Below are positions 43,801-54,867 of a stretch of 64,000 bases of DNA, piece by piece; position 1 is the stretch's first letter, and each line of letters starts with the position of its first letter. The translations under genes were made by a program, and so were the position numbers. Where the stretch lies: assembly GCA_001986395.2 (NCBI GenBank), contig MQVO02000020.1:186001-250000 (forward strand). Reading direction: 5' to 3'. This DNA is from Irpex lacteus (Eukaryota > Basidiomycota > Agaricomycetes > Polyporales > Irpicaceae). A model generated the notes under the pieces. It had not been told where the DNA came from and searched no databases. It worked only from the letters and a program-made list of their open reading frames with translations.

Positions 43801-44353
43801 TGAAATGTTTGCCTGTAAAGTACGGAGAGCGTCTTCAAGTTCATGAACTCGGCCCCTTAATCGCTCAACCTTCTTCTGAAGCTCTTCTGCATCCGCGAAC
43901 GCCAGACTACCAAGTCGAAACCTCAGTATGCATCCGAAAGAGATAAACAGACAATACCCTACCGATTCATCTTGTTTCCTGTCGTCAAAGCACCTAGGTA
44001 GATAAGGTATTTTGTCAGTATTTGGAAAAGCGGGTAGCGCAGCATACTCCTCACCGTCAGGACAAATGGCAGCACACCCTCTCTTCACGCATTTCTCACA
44101 CGGAATCTGTCAACACCGACATAAGAACCCATCTGACAGGACATCAACTGTATACGTACCTGTCTATCGCAACGTAGCTTCAACCTGGCACCGATAGCGT
44201 AAGTCGAATACCCTCAAGCCTAACAGGGGGATAGGACGTCCCAAGGAAAACATACCGGCGACATTCCGCACAAGACACAGGCACCCGTCCAGGTTTTCTA
44301 CGCTGCTTGGGTTGTTCAGAGCTCGCTGCGTTCCCATTTCCGTTCGACTGCAT
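40872..44353 (-). CDS. Zn2Cys6 transcription factor with fungal-specific domain
   Basis: The start at 44353 gives MQSNGNGNAASSEQPKQRRK, then the zinc cluster built across three exons: C..C......C, then C..C......C, in VPVSCAECRR, LKLRCDRQ and IPCEKCVKRGCAAICP. A short coiled coil follows (LQKKVERLRGRVHELEDALR), the usual dimer element. The middle holds the fungal transcription-factor domain, with SRYFGPTSRSE and FGRPPSLSLAFIDCDFP. The Ser/Thr/Pro-rich C-terminus ends WQSFVEQLGFKF. There are more than a dozen introns. Such proteins bind CGG repeats in promoters. The targets are unknown and the neighbours (chitin deacetylase upstream, U6 downstream) give no hint. The frame is open upstream to 44455 with a hydrophobic stretch, which I treat as leader sequence. 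Confidence 0.87.
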
Positions 44354-44913
44354 TGCGCAAGAGGCGACGACGATGAGAGCTAGCAACAAAAGTTGGTGGC
44401 GAGCGAGGCGCCCGGGCAGTCTCGAAGCTGCAGTGCGGTGCCAGAATTGATGCATTGATAGGGAGCGCCAATATAAGGAAGCGTTGCTTATTCAGCCAGA
44501 TCATGGCTCAGCCGAAACGCGTGGCCGGCTCTGACAGTTCTGACTCAATCACGGCCCCGATGTTTGCAGCCTCAAAAAGGCAGGTCTTTAGATTGATCCT
44601 TCACAAGACGCAATACCAAGGAAATCGATTGTTCTGAAACCATAGTAATTAAGGCAGGGAATACATGTGCTGCGTAACGAACGTTGTGCAAAGGGACGGC
44701 CTGCATGCATGATATTCGAAGTGGAAATAAGATAGAGATGTGAGGTGTTATTCCGCCCCCCGAGGAGGACAGAGCATGAGAGTCCATTACAAAGTCGAAT
44801 TAGAAGTCCAAATCCACCAAAAAGTCCATAACCAGGCCACAAGAATGGTCCCGAGTGAAACATGCAATTCACGACAAACGCCCCATACGCTGTTCAGGAG
44901 ACATAGACGGAAC
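44354..44913. other. Intergenic: regulator promoter and chitin deacetylase 3' end
   Basis: Both neighbours run on the minus strand. Frames here on both strands lack family resemblance. No repeat or RNA gene seen. Confidence 0.4.
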
Positions 44914-47021
44914 TTAAAGCTGGGTGAACACCGCAGCCATACCGAGGAGACCGCTCAGCAAAACTACCGACAGTGCGGTGGGGTTGATGGTGATCGCCCC
45001 GGAGTTTGGTCCATTGAATGGCACGTAGGGGTTGGAGGATTGAGATGCTTGAGTGTCCGAGCTTGTTCCGTTCCCTCCACCAGTCAAATTGGCGCCGTTA
45101 GGCTGTAAAGGTGCTGTGAGTACACGCACATGTGAATCAAGGAAAAACGGCACGTACGCCAATGGGCCTTGCGTTATCTGTGAAGGCGCATTGATCGCCG
45201 GTGCAGATACAGTTTCCTTTGATCGGGTCCCAGAATGGCGTCGAGCAGTTTGCAGGAACTACGGTGCCAACGAATTAGAGAACAGCATCTTATGGCATAA
45301 GCGAGTACTTACGTCGGAAACGGGCTTGATCACCGTCAGCAACCTTCTGAGATGGGTTAGGGTTCTCAGGGGTGGGAGGCTCCTCCGGGCAACCATACTA
45401 AGCATGGTAATACAATCGTCAGTATCTTGTCATCTAAATAGGTAGAAATGAGGATCGTACACAGGTGTAGAAGGGGAAGTCTGAGAAGGCACAGTGATCG
45501 AGAAGACCTTCTTCGTTCTGAGGTATACCGTTGCAGATCTTCTGGCTGGCATCGACTTGGGGCGTGGAACACTTGAACGCATCCAAGCTGTTCAATTGCG
45601 ATGCAGGAACCGGGTTTTGTACCCAGGAGAGAAGTTGCTCGGACGACACAATCCAGACTATAACTCGCGTGAATAGCAAGAATACAACGGTCATGATTGT
45701 ATTTACCATCCTGTTGTGTCTGAGCCCAGTCGAGGAACTGGTTAATCATCTTGATGGTGGAAGTGGGTGCGTTTACACCAGGGTAGTTCGTCTAACGCCA
45801 AAGGAGATCAATGACGGCCTCAGTAGAAGCGGAAGCAACTTACAGCAAGATGAATGGGGTGGGTATAGAGACCGATGGGTTGCCTATAGGATTCTTAGTG
45901 ATGAAGCGATCGAATCAATGGATGAAAGCGCACCGTTTGTTGTTGTAGTGATCATTGAAGGTGCTCTGCATGTACTCGAGCGTCGCACTATCATTGACTT
46001 TGGACTCTCCGTTAGCGGTATCACTAGAATGCTGTATAAGGAAGATTCTCGGATGGCAGACGAAGTAAACACATACAGCCATGGGTCCATCAAATGCGGT
46101 CCGGCAGAGCCACGCTTATCGAAGAAGGCGTACATCGGAATTTCCCAGAACCCAGGGATTTTCAGCTGACCCTTGCAGACGCCGTCAACTGCCAGACAGT
46201 CGTTCGCCATACCGTTGTCCAGAGTGTATGGCCAGTATGCGTCGGTGTTCGGGTCCGTTACAGGAATAGACGCAGCCGAACTAGAGTCATACTGGAATTC
46301 GGCAGCAGCGAGGAATTGAAGGGTCTCCTTCGAGTAGTTCAGGTAAGGCGCGCGGAAGCCTTTGATGGCGGACATAGGGATACCGGCCAATGCGTTCAAA
46401 GCGATAAGGTTACCGTTAATCTCGTCTTGTGGCGGAGTCCCGACGTGTGTCATGCTGATTTATTGATTAGCTGAGACTGAAGCGTACGGGAGAATAGTGA
46501 CGTACGTGTGATCCTGGATTGACGCACAGTTAGCAACGCAGTTAGAAGAAACCGGGAAAGAGAGAAACGTACAGCGATCTCATTTCCAGCAACGTACCAA
46601 TCCGTGACCAGGGTGTAGTTCGTGTAGTTGAGCGACGTGTAGTAAGTCATGCGAGGCTTGCATCCATTGGGGTTCTTGCGTTGGGCCAGGAATTGATTGA
46701 CGGAATCCAAGGTGTACGATTGGATCGCATCGTCGGCAGTGAACACGATGAACTGCGGTACTTGTTTCTGGGAGACAGCGTGTGGTGTTAGAGCGTGGAT
46801 AGCACGAGGATGGGCTGCGTAGGTATTGAGATAAAACTCACAGGATCGAGACCACCCGGGGGGTCAGTGCTGGCACAATGACACTTGGGCAGTTGGCACT
46901 TGGAGGCATCGCAAGAATAGCCGGCAGCCTCTGGAGAGGAAGTAGGCCCCGTAATGCCGCCATCTTGGGCAAAAACGACCGATAAAACAGGGAGGAGGGC
47001 GAGGAGCGAGGTGGGCAACAT
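44914..47021 (-). CDS. Chitin deacetylase, GPI-anchored (CE4 family)
   Basis: The start at 47021 gives a secretory signal, MLPTSLLALLPVLSVVFAQD. A short Cys-rich module (YSCDASKCQLPKCHC) precedes the polysaccharide-deacetylase domain. Motif 1 is FIVFTADDAIQ, with the two Asp kept but TFDDG altered. RKNPNGC follows, and motif 2 is DHTMTHVG, the metal-binding H...H pair. Motif 3 lies in KGFRAPYLNYSKETL. The chain ends with a Ser/Asn-rich stretch and a hydrophobic tail, ALSVVLLSGLLGMAAVF, that fits a GPI signal. The enzyme would turn wall chitin into chitosan. RKNPNGC and the variant motif 1 recall the sub-group that also contains animal chitin deacetylases. There are about eight introns. Confidence 0.88.
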
Positions 47022-48371
47022 TGTCGGCGCGCCCAGGCTAGTAACAAGAGTCTTGAAGCTTTTCGTCAAAAAGTGAAGCTGGGTCCCGACGAGGAGGTAG
47101 GGGACGAGCTCCGGGGGGCGAGCAGACGATAAGGCGAAAGTGAGTGAGTGAGAGACTGAAGAAAGAGAGAGAAAGCCAAGGAGCGTGCTGAGGTGGGGTC
47201 TGGTCTGAAAACAAACGGGCAGGTGATCCCGCTGAGCGGCCAAACCAGAGCCAGAACGAAAACATCAGCATGGCCGGAGCGCCTATCACCAGCCCACCCA
47301 ACAGCCTGCATGCCGACCGTTCCGTCTCGACTATCATCTAGAATGTCCGCGTTCAGCCAGGTTCAGTCTGTTTGCAGCCTGTGGCCACCAATGTAGCTAC
47401 TTGCCACACTTGGACGTCATAAGCTTTTAGAATTCAGGAAGCGAAGAGCCTGCTCGATAGAAGTTGATTTTGAAAGTGACGCGTGCCCCGAGGCGTATTC
47501 AATGACCGTGGGTACAGCAACACCCGGACAGCAGGTACTTGTATCTCGGTTCCCACTACGTACGGAACGAACACGAGCTGATACGGATTGTATGTAACAG
47601 CAGAATGTGCATCTCTGGCATTAAAACGTGTGCACTACCGTCTCGTTGATTGACCGCTGGAACCAAAGAGACCTCAGTAAACGGGTTCCCTATATTACCA
47701 GCAGACATATACTACTCATTTGGACCTTTGAGGCCATAGCAAATGCCCGGAACAGGCCACACCGCGCACTACTGTTGGTTGGCAAGGTGGGGACACCCAA
47801 CTTTGCACCGCTTTCATCTCTTGCGGCGCCCCGCATCGGTATCTTACACACCGTGTATACACGCCCCCCACAAGGACCCATAATACGCAGTTGCGGTGGA
47901 AGCTATACTTAGGATATACTGAGCACGAATGGCTGCGCATTTCTCAGGATCAAAATATGGCCAGTCCTCTATTCGAGGACTCCGATGCGTGCCTACGCAT
48001 CGATCGATCCTTACATCACCCGATTTCAAGGAAGCAGGTCATCCCGCCAACGGACAGTCGTCTGCAAGATTAGCTCTGTCGATTTGGATGCCTGACTGTG
48101 CCAAGCCTGACCACCGTCCGAGTACGAGGAGATGTCAATCCCGTGTAATCCCATGTTCGTAAGACAAGCTGTTTAGAACTGAACTCGATATTACGGTGTC
48201 GATATATGCAAATAATATACAGCGGATGGTATGGGGTATATCTTACATGAGTTTATCTTTGCGGCCAAAAGCAGTACAAATGGGTGGTGCGAGGTTGGAG
48301 ACATAGACAAGAGCAATGCAAAAGTTAGTTGAGATATCCGTAGTCAAAAGTGGGGGTAAACGTAGAAAATA
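47022..48371. other. Intergenic
   Basis: The left part is the promoter of the chitin deacetylase. The region from 47400 to 48370 holds only short frames with no recognisable content on either strand. I see no repeat or RNA gene. Confidence 0.4.
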
Positions 48372-49499
48372 TCAATCTTCCTGGTATGTGTAGTGAGTCG
48401 AGTAGTTGAAGAGTTCTGCGGAGCTGCCCCGTATACCCTCTGCAGGTGTCAGGTGCTCGCGCATGAGGATGATGAGGGATATAATGATGTGGTCAGCTTT
48501 CGGGTGACCTGCGGGTTGTAAGGTCAGTTTCCGCGGCGGTGTGGGGGTAAAAGTGGCAAGTAATGTTGAGCCAATATGGGCCTGCGAAGATGCAAAGGGG
48601 ATTAGTCTCTTGCACTCCTTAATATTTTGTAATCCAGTCGTCGAACCAACCTGCCATGAAGTTGGGCCCAGCTTCCACTTGATTGTGGCACCGTCGCCCG
48701 TAAAATACAGACGCGAGCTATGCCCAGGTCAGTTGTTGCCGAATTTGCATAGCCCGTGTAGAAATGTTGCGTTTACCTGCTAGTCGAGCTCTTTCGGAAG
48801 TAAACTTGTTGAAGGGTTTTGCTCACTCCTCCGATCGTGACAGTAGCAGCGACAGATGATATTCCCAGTCTATTCAACGCAGTTACAAATAATTAAGATG
48901 CGTTCGTGGTGACAATAATACTGGAATGTGTGCACTCACTCGATTTCAGCCACTATGGGACCGTTCTCATTCGATCCCCGCCGAACAGTGGTCACGGTAC
49001 AGTTGGGCATCCAAATATTAGCTCCAACACCCACATGATACAGTCCTTGTTCTCGGGGGTTCGACGCTCCCTCCGCAGAAACTACCATAGCAAACGGCGA
49101 AGTCCGGACAAAGTTGTACGTGACGGGTACGGAGGGAGTCATGGAGGCAGAGTATGCTGGTAAATCGTCGGTGCTGGCGCCTTGCGCATTTGTGTCCTCG
49201 TTCTCTGGTACCTGACGCAAAGACGATGGAGCAAGGCTGCGTGACATTGGCCAAATATCATCTGAGATCGACTCCGACGAGACGACGGAATCCGTTCCAG
49301 TTGAGTGAGAGAAGAAGAGAATTGGCGGAAGAGGAGATGAGACGTCCGTATGATATGGAGTGTCCGACGAGGAAGAAGATGAAGCTTGTGAGGCACGGTC
49401 TCCTTGGGGCGAAGCAATTACTTGCACTTCGCGAGGGCGACGCCATGAGAATTTCCTCTTGTCAGATGGAGAAGATGCGCCTGTACGCCTGGAGAACAT
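48372..49499 (-). CDS. DUF6593 domain protein
   Basis: The first exon runs from the ATG at 49499 (MFSRRTGASSPSDKRKFSW) to about 48935. Exons follow at about 48862-48780, 48719-48651 and 48582-48372. Residues 1 to ~110 are Ser/Pro-rich and probably disordered. The DUF6593 domain then begins with VTYNFVRTSPFAMVVSAEG and has LYHVGVGANIWMPNCTVTTV, AEIELGISSVAATVTIGG, QVYFRKSS, FTGDGATIKWKLGP and a C-terminal LTLQPAGHPKADHIIISL. This is the normal order of the small beta-rich DUF6593 fold found widely in mushrooms. It has no signal peptide or membrane segment. The function of the family is unknown. Confidence 0.82.
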
Positions 49500-51488
49500 G
49501 GCTGTCAAGATTGCGAGCTCTTGCGCAACACACCAATCCTACTGCTCTCCGGATCGTGCGATGAGGATGGAAATGTGGAAAGTCGAGCGGATATCAAGTC
49601 GTGGTTCGTGCCAGAGGCAAAGCAGCCTTTGATCCAGCAGCAATGTCATTTCATTACTTATTCATATGGGTTTCAAACCTATGAAGTGACACTATAATGA
49701 ACTGAAGTAGGCAGCCTGGGGAAATTCGCAATCCCGAGAGCACGACAGATGTCGAAATCTGTGTGGTCGTGCTTGGTCGATACGGAGAGCGACGGGTCCG
49801 GCAGCTGCCAGTACTTAAGCTTGTCTTTCAGTGTTCATGAACGAAACACAAAAACCAAAATGTAAGGACTCACTGCTCGACAGCCTTCAAAACCATCCGG
49901 TGATCCATGCTCTACTTCGTCGACGTGGACAGAGGTAAGGAAGACAAGGTGCCTATATTCCGAATTCAAACTCCTCATCCAGTAGTATGAAGGCGATTAT
50001 GAGCGCTTATTGCCATGTATAAAGACGATAGCCTAGCGCTTATGTTCCTTCAACGCACCTTTCGTCAAATTGCAGACTTCGCCTCGACAATTTTTGTCTC
50101 CACACGGCCGGTCTGTGCCATTACAGGGCGGATAGGGACTCGGACGTCTTAGTGCTTGACACTGTCGCGCACTCTCAGGCCGATTTGTGCAGGGAGGGCA
50201 GAGCCGGTGGTTCGTACAATATTTATACCGTTATGTCTCCTGTAAATCAGTCTTCAAGCAATCCATTCGTTTTCTTTCCCTCTGGTCTTGACGTCCAACG
50301 ATTGAGCCACATGCGAGATGACACTGGTTGAAGTCCACGAACTCAGCGCAGTGCAGACGTTACTCAATCAGACTCAAAACAGCATGGTGGAGTATGTGAA
50401 GGCCAGTCGTATAGAATTCGCACATAGATACTGCTACTGGAGAAGATGTATGCCCCAAAACTACGAGCATAGCCAAGGATGACTGTCATGAAGACAAAGA
50501 CTGTACTCAACTCTACTGGGACGTTACAAACCCACCACCCCGTGATCTACTCGACTTCATGACGAAGCCAAGCAGCAAGGCAAGTAGACCGTATTACTTT
50601 TCCATGACCGTAACAGACACCACACGTAGGAGATTGTGAGACGCCTTGACTTGGTACATGGGGGTTGATGATCGTTGGGATGTCGAAAATTGGCTTGCCA
50701 AAGGGTAGAGCTGAGGAAGAGGGGTGCGCGAAAGAGGTTCACCAGTCATACGCCGCCCTGAGCTTGCAGAGCCTTCCAGATGTTGAACAAGAGATTGGTA
50801 GTATTTGCAGTCGTCGTCGTCGTCGTCGTGAGATACGCTGCGTGTCCAGCGTGTCAAAAACTTTTCTACTCCAGCGCTCAGTAAGCGCCCTACATCTTCT
50901 CACGATCCCCGCCGCCACAAAGATGAAAGTTTGAATTTAGTGACCATGACTGACTCAAAGTGAATGGTGCTTCCGACGTTATTGCAGCATTTTCTAGTTA
51001 ATTCTGGCACACGATAGCTCATAACGCAAAGGCGGTCTCTCGGGTAGGTATTAGCTTACACTCATGATACTCCTCGGCCAACTTCAGCTGACGTAGTCGC
51101 AGTAGGATAACGACCGTACTAATCTGTGTGAGGTGATACTAATGATATTGAGTGCTGCTCACAGATGACAACCCATTTACACACATGCTCTAATGCTGTA
51201 CACACCCCGCCCATGGTCAAACAGTAATAGAATCCCAATGCCGGGGTATCCCAGCCAGGAAGACAATTCCCAGCAGCAAGTACCCGCCACTATTCTGACC
51301 GGAGCCATCTGGCACCATACGGTTGCACTTCTGTGCTCGGTCTGGATGCTTCAGGGTGATGCGATTCAGATGGTGTGCCGTAACGTCAAAGTCCCCCATC
51401 CGAATTCCTATATTGCGCATGACAGTCCAACTCCGCTCATCAAGAGATACTCGATACAATTACAACACGTACTCTTGTCAGGTGCAGT
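49500..51488. other. Intergenic, with a possible decayed Cys-rich frame
   Basis: No gene can be called with confidence. On the minus strand, a single reading phase from about 50,470 down to 50,033 carries a cysteine-rich stretch (for example YKYCTNHRLCPPCTNRPE) ending with a stop at 50033-50035, but two stops interrupt it. Frames at 50557-50934 on both strands are unrecognised. A short TCG repeat is present near 50,811. Confidence 0.4.
50811..50829 (+). repeat. TCG trinucleotide microsatellite
   Basis: Six uninterrupted TCG units are followed by a G-ending partial unit. The site is outside any called gene. Confidence 0.8.
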
Positions 51489-53352
51489 CTAATACACCGC
51501 TTTGCCGCTCTCCTTATACACCCTTCCACCCTTCATCACGAACACGATACTCTCCTCATCTATCGCGTTATTGAAGTCGCGTTCCAGATCCCCCTTAGTG
51601 GCAATAATGTCCGCCGCAAAACCCTTCTTTATAGCTCCGAAAGGTACTTCATTGTCACCCACGATCCTTGCATCTTCTCCTAGTTCTTCAATTCGTTTAA
51701 GCCTTTCCACCCCCGATCCGTGTTCCCAACGCATGCTTCTGATACATTTCCAGCCATTGAGCGTTCCCCATTGAAGAACCTTTCGCCAATCTGCTCCCAG
51801 GTTCGCCATAACCTTCATCTCCAATGAGTTCTCTCCGTGCGCAAACACGCCGGTATCTCCGCCACATGCGATCTCAACTCCCTCTGGAAGCTCCGCCAAT
51901 GCTTTTTTGAAGCTAGCCGATGCTCGCTTCCAAGCCTCGCCTCCCACAGTGTAGAACGTTGCCAGTGTAGGGACCCAGAATAACGGCAGTCCATCGGCGC
52001 GAGGGCTATCAAAAACGCCAGTCCCGAGGAGGTCACCAAAGGCAAAGGCATGCTCGACACTATTGTAACCAATGCGAGCGACCGCCGCCAAGGCCGTGCT
52101 TTCCTGAGCATGGGCAGTAATCTTCACCCCGAGCCTATGCGCCTCGACTTTCATAGCTTCTAGCTCTTCTTCGCTGAACGTTGCGATAGATTGCGCAGCA
52201 ATTCCCGGCGAGACGTCGTACAAGTTAGCTCGTACGCGATAATCTATTGGTCGTATACACTGCATTTAGTCTCGGTCACTGCATCCAGAGCTTTCCAATA
52301 ATCTTTCAAACTAACCTGCATAGACCTTCCGCCGATACGCACACCCGAGATGACTATAAGTTAGATCGCTTGAAGTAAGGATAGCGGAGATGAACTCACC
52401 TTGATCCAATCTGCTCCGGCACCCACTTGCCTGCGTACTGCGGCTTTACAGGCAGTTACACCGTCGGCGACCTCAGCTCCGAAAACACCTTCTATCCCAT
52501 TACGATCAGGATATAGTTTGTTCTTGGGTCCTGTTCAATGGTGTACTTTCGATCAGTGCACAGACAGAGACTTGTAGACCAGTGCCCATTGCCGCCGGTC
52601 ATTGGACAGTGCAAGGTCAAGCAATACATCGTGACCCCAACATTGACAGTGAGAAGTAACTTATCGCGGCGGCCGAACGTATTGCGACGTCAAAGTCACT
52701 CACCATAGCTTCCGGTGGCAACGATGGCTCTGTTTGCTATGAAGTACCGGGGACCAGGGATAATCGGATTGGGTCCAGACAAGCACTTTCGTAAGGCCAG
52801 ATCTGCATCCTGCGCTCCCTCTGTACCTAGATCTCTACAGTATCCCGTTTATCAGTCCACTGACGTCCCATATGACGCATGTGTTCGTTATAAACGGGAA
52901 ACTTACCGGACGGATGTGAATCCTGCTAAGAGTGTTCGACGAGCGTGGGCTGTGGCCCGTACAGTTCGTTCTGCCAGGCTCTCCCTTGTGACCTGGTCTT
53001 CCCATGTCGTTTCTGAATATTGATGCAGGAAAACTGGGGTCAGAGTATGAGTTTCTCCTGAGTTTATAGGAACGGAACTGCCTACGGTATAGGCACCGAG
53101 ATTACGACACTTACAATGGACGTGTGCATCGACGAAGCCAGGGAGAATTGCACGGTCTCGTAGGTCTATAGTGTCCTTCGTATTGAGATCGACCTCAGCC
53201 GCGACCAGTCCCCGCGCTGAATCTTCGAACTCCTTGACTTCAAGTATCAGGCCAGATTCGGGAGAAACGACGATGAGCCTGTTCTCAAGTAGCTCTCCCG
53301 TGAAGGAATCGAAGAGCTTTCCCGCCAAGATCTTCTTCGTCTGTAACTGCAT
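51489..53352 (-). CDS. Amidohydrolase-family metal enzyme
   Basis: The start at 53352 opens MQLQTKKILAGKLFDSFTGE, and the first metal motif is FVDAHVH (H.H). Splicing gives FFLHQYSETTWEDQVTRESL after it, then LLAGFTSVRDLGT. A Lys in ADWIKIYSDYRVRA is the likely metal-bridging residue. His residues follow in VKITAHAQ and NSVEHAF, and the last metal Asp is in CGGDTGVFAHGEN. The C-terminus closes the composite beta-sandwich with FAADIIATKGDLE and FVMKGGRVYKE. This is the subtype I/II amidohydrolase plan seen in imidazolonepropionase- and Xaa-Pro-dipeptidase-like proteins. The substrate is unknown. There are about seven introns. The protein has no signal peptide and is probably cytosolic. Confidence 0.85.
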
Positions 53353-54867
53353 CTCTTCAGCCGGTTCACTTCAACACAGGAAGTTTGGTTGCGCCTATAG
53401 GTGATGGAGGTTGGACAACAACCTTGTTCAAGAGCTGAAGCACTGTGACAAGTACCACCTATAGGCTGCGAATTCGAACCTACGGTCTATAGCTGCCGCG
53501 GCATCACCTGGGATATTACATAGACCATGGCAACTAGCGTGTTGTTAAGTAAGCCATGGTTGTTCATGCGTAGAGATTATTGCGTCAAGGTCCAAGGAGC
53601 ACTGGCAAGCAAAAGGCGATTACACGGTCAACCAGAGAGTCAGAGACATGATATCCAAGTCCGACTCATCCCAAGTTTGGGTCATGAATTGATGCGTACC
53701 AACTTGAATGAGTACCCTCGCAGTGCCGCTCTTGTCTACCAAAAAACGACATACGAGCAACCACACGAAAGCCCAGTACACCCCTGCATCTCATTCAGGC
53801 AATGTCCGCCATACAGCTACGACGACGCGGCGCCCCTAGCGACAACCGAGCTCGAATTTGTAGGACATCGGTGGGGTGGATCGCGGTTACATCACGCTCA
53901 AATGTAAACAAACCGTCCATGTACAACTGTTTCAGCTTGTGGACTGTCGATGAGCTCCGTTAGTACTCAACGAGATCCGCTGGTTGCGGATCGCGTGTGA
54001 CAATTGGAAAGAATGGAGCACATTGTATGCTCGCGTCGACGGTGACCCACAAGCGTTCGCGGATGTACTACCGAGTGTACAACTCGGAGATCTTTATGTT
54101 GAAGCGAGATAATCCGGATGTTATCGATATGACCGGGCGGTACGATGCGCAAATGTAAGTAGACCGGGAAGGCATCGCACTAGGCCTAGGTTGGCGTCGG
54201 TAAGATGATTATACAACTGGATAGGTCCCAAGCTGAAGTAGTTTATCGAGCGTCGCATCCGCTCCCCTGAGGCCTGATGAGCTGGTATAAATCGGTATAT
54301 TCATGCAACTAGAATGCTATGCATATTAGAGAAACCCGACAGTAATCAATATAACTAGTAATACAGTGCGGAGAGATTCAAATGCAGTAAACACTCGATC
54401 GAAGACCTAGCAGCGCTTCAGTAGTACTGACGTCGACAGGAGGTAAACCAGGGTTCTGAGTGAATGATATATGGAGATGAGAGGAACTTGCGAGGGAGAT
54501 ATGGCTGGCCAGGATGGATATATGCAAGCGAGGGACAAGTGAGGCGAAAACAACGTAAGACAGATAAAGAGTCTAGTAATATTAGTGGAATAGTGAGAGA
54601 TCAGTAAATGCCGTGAAAGGGAAATTGCGCGAATAGATGTCCTTCCCATCGTGTCGTCAAAAACATGATAGGCGTCAGTAACTTGAACGGTATAAGGCGT
54701 AAATATTGGTATCTGGGTAATTTTGGCATGATCGTTGGATCATGAATCGTCCGCCCGCGCGAGAAATCAGCAAACAAAAAGAGGCATATCGGGGCCATGT
54801 AGTACAAGTACAGAGGCTGAAGCGGGGCGAACGACTGGCAAAAGATAACGCACAACAGCAATGTCTG
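53353..54867. other. Intergenic, no gene called
   Basis: A 126-codon frame at 53527-53907 (plus) and short overlapping frames at about 53960-54150 show no family resemblance or consistent splicing. Several phases are open in the latter by chance. The right part is AT-richer and should contain the 3' UTR of the F-box gene. Confidence 0.4.

Noticed and set aside
44354..44455. Upstream in-frame ATG that would give the Zn2Cys6 factor a hydrophobic N-terminus
   Set aside because: A nuclear DNA-binding protein would not be expected to carry a membrane or signal segment, and the ATG at 44353 fits the usual short leader before the zinc cluster.
45531..46169. 212-codon plus-strand frame
   Set aside because: It is antisense to the chitin deacetylase, whose catalytic motifs are clear. 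It is a shadow of that gene.
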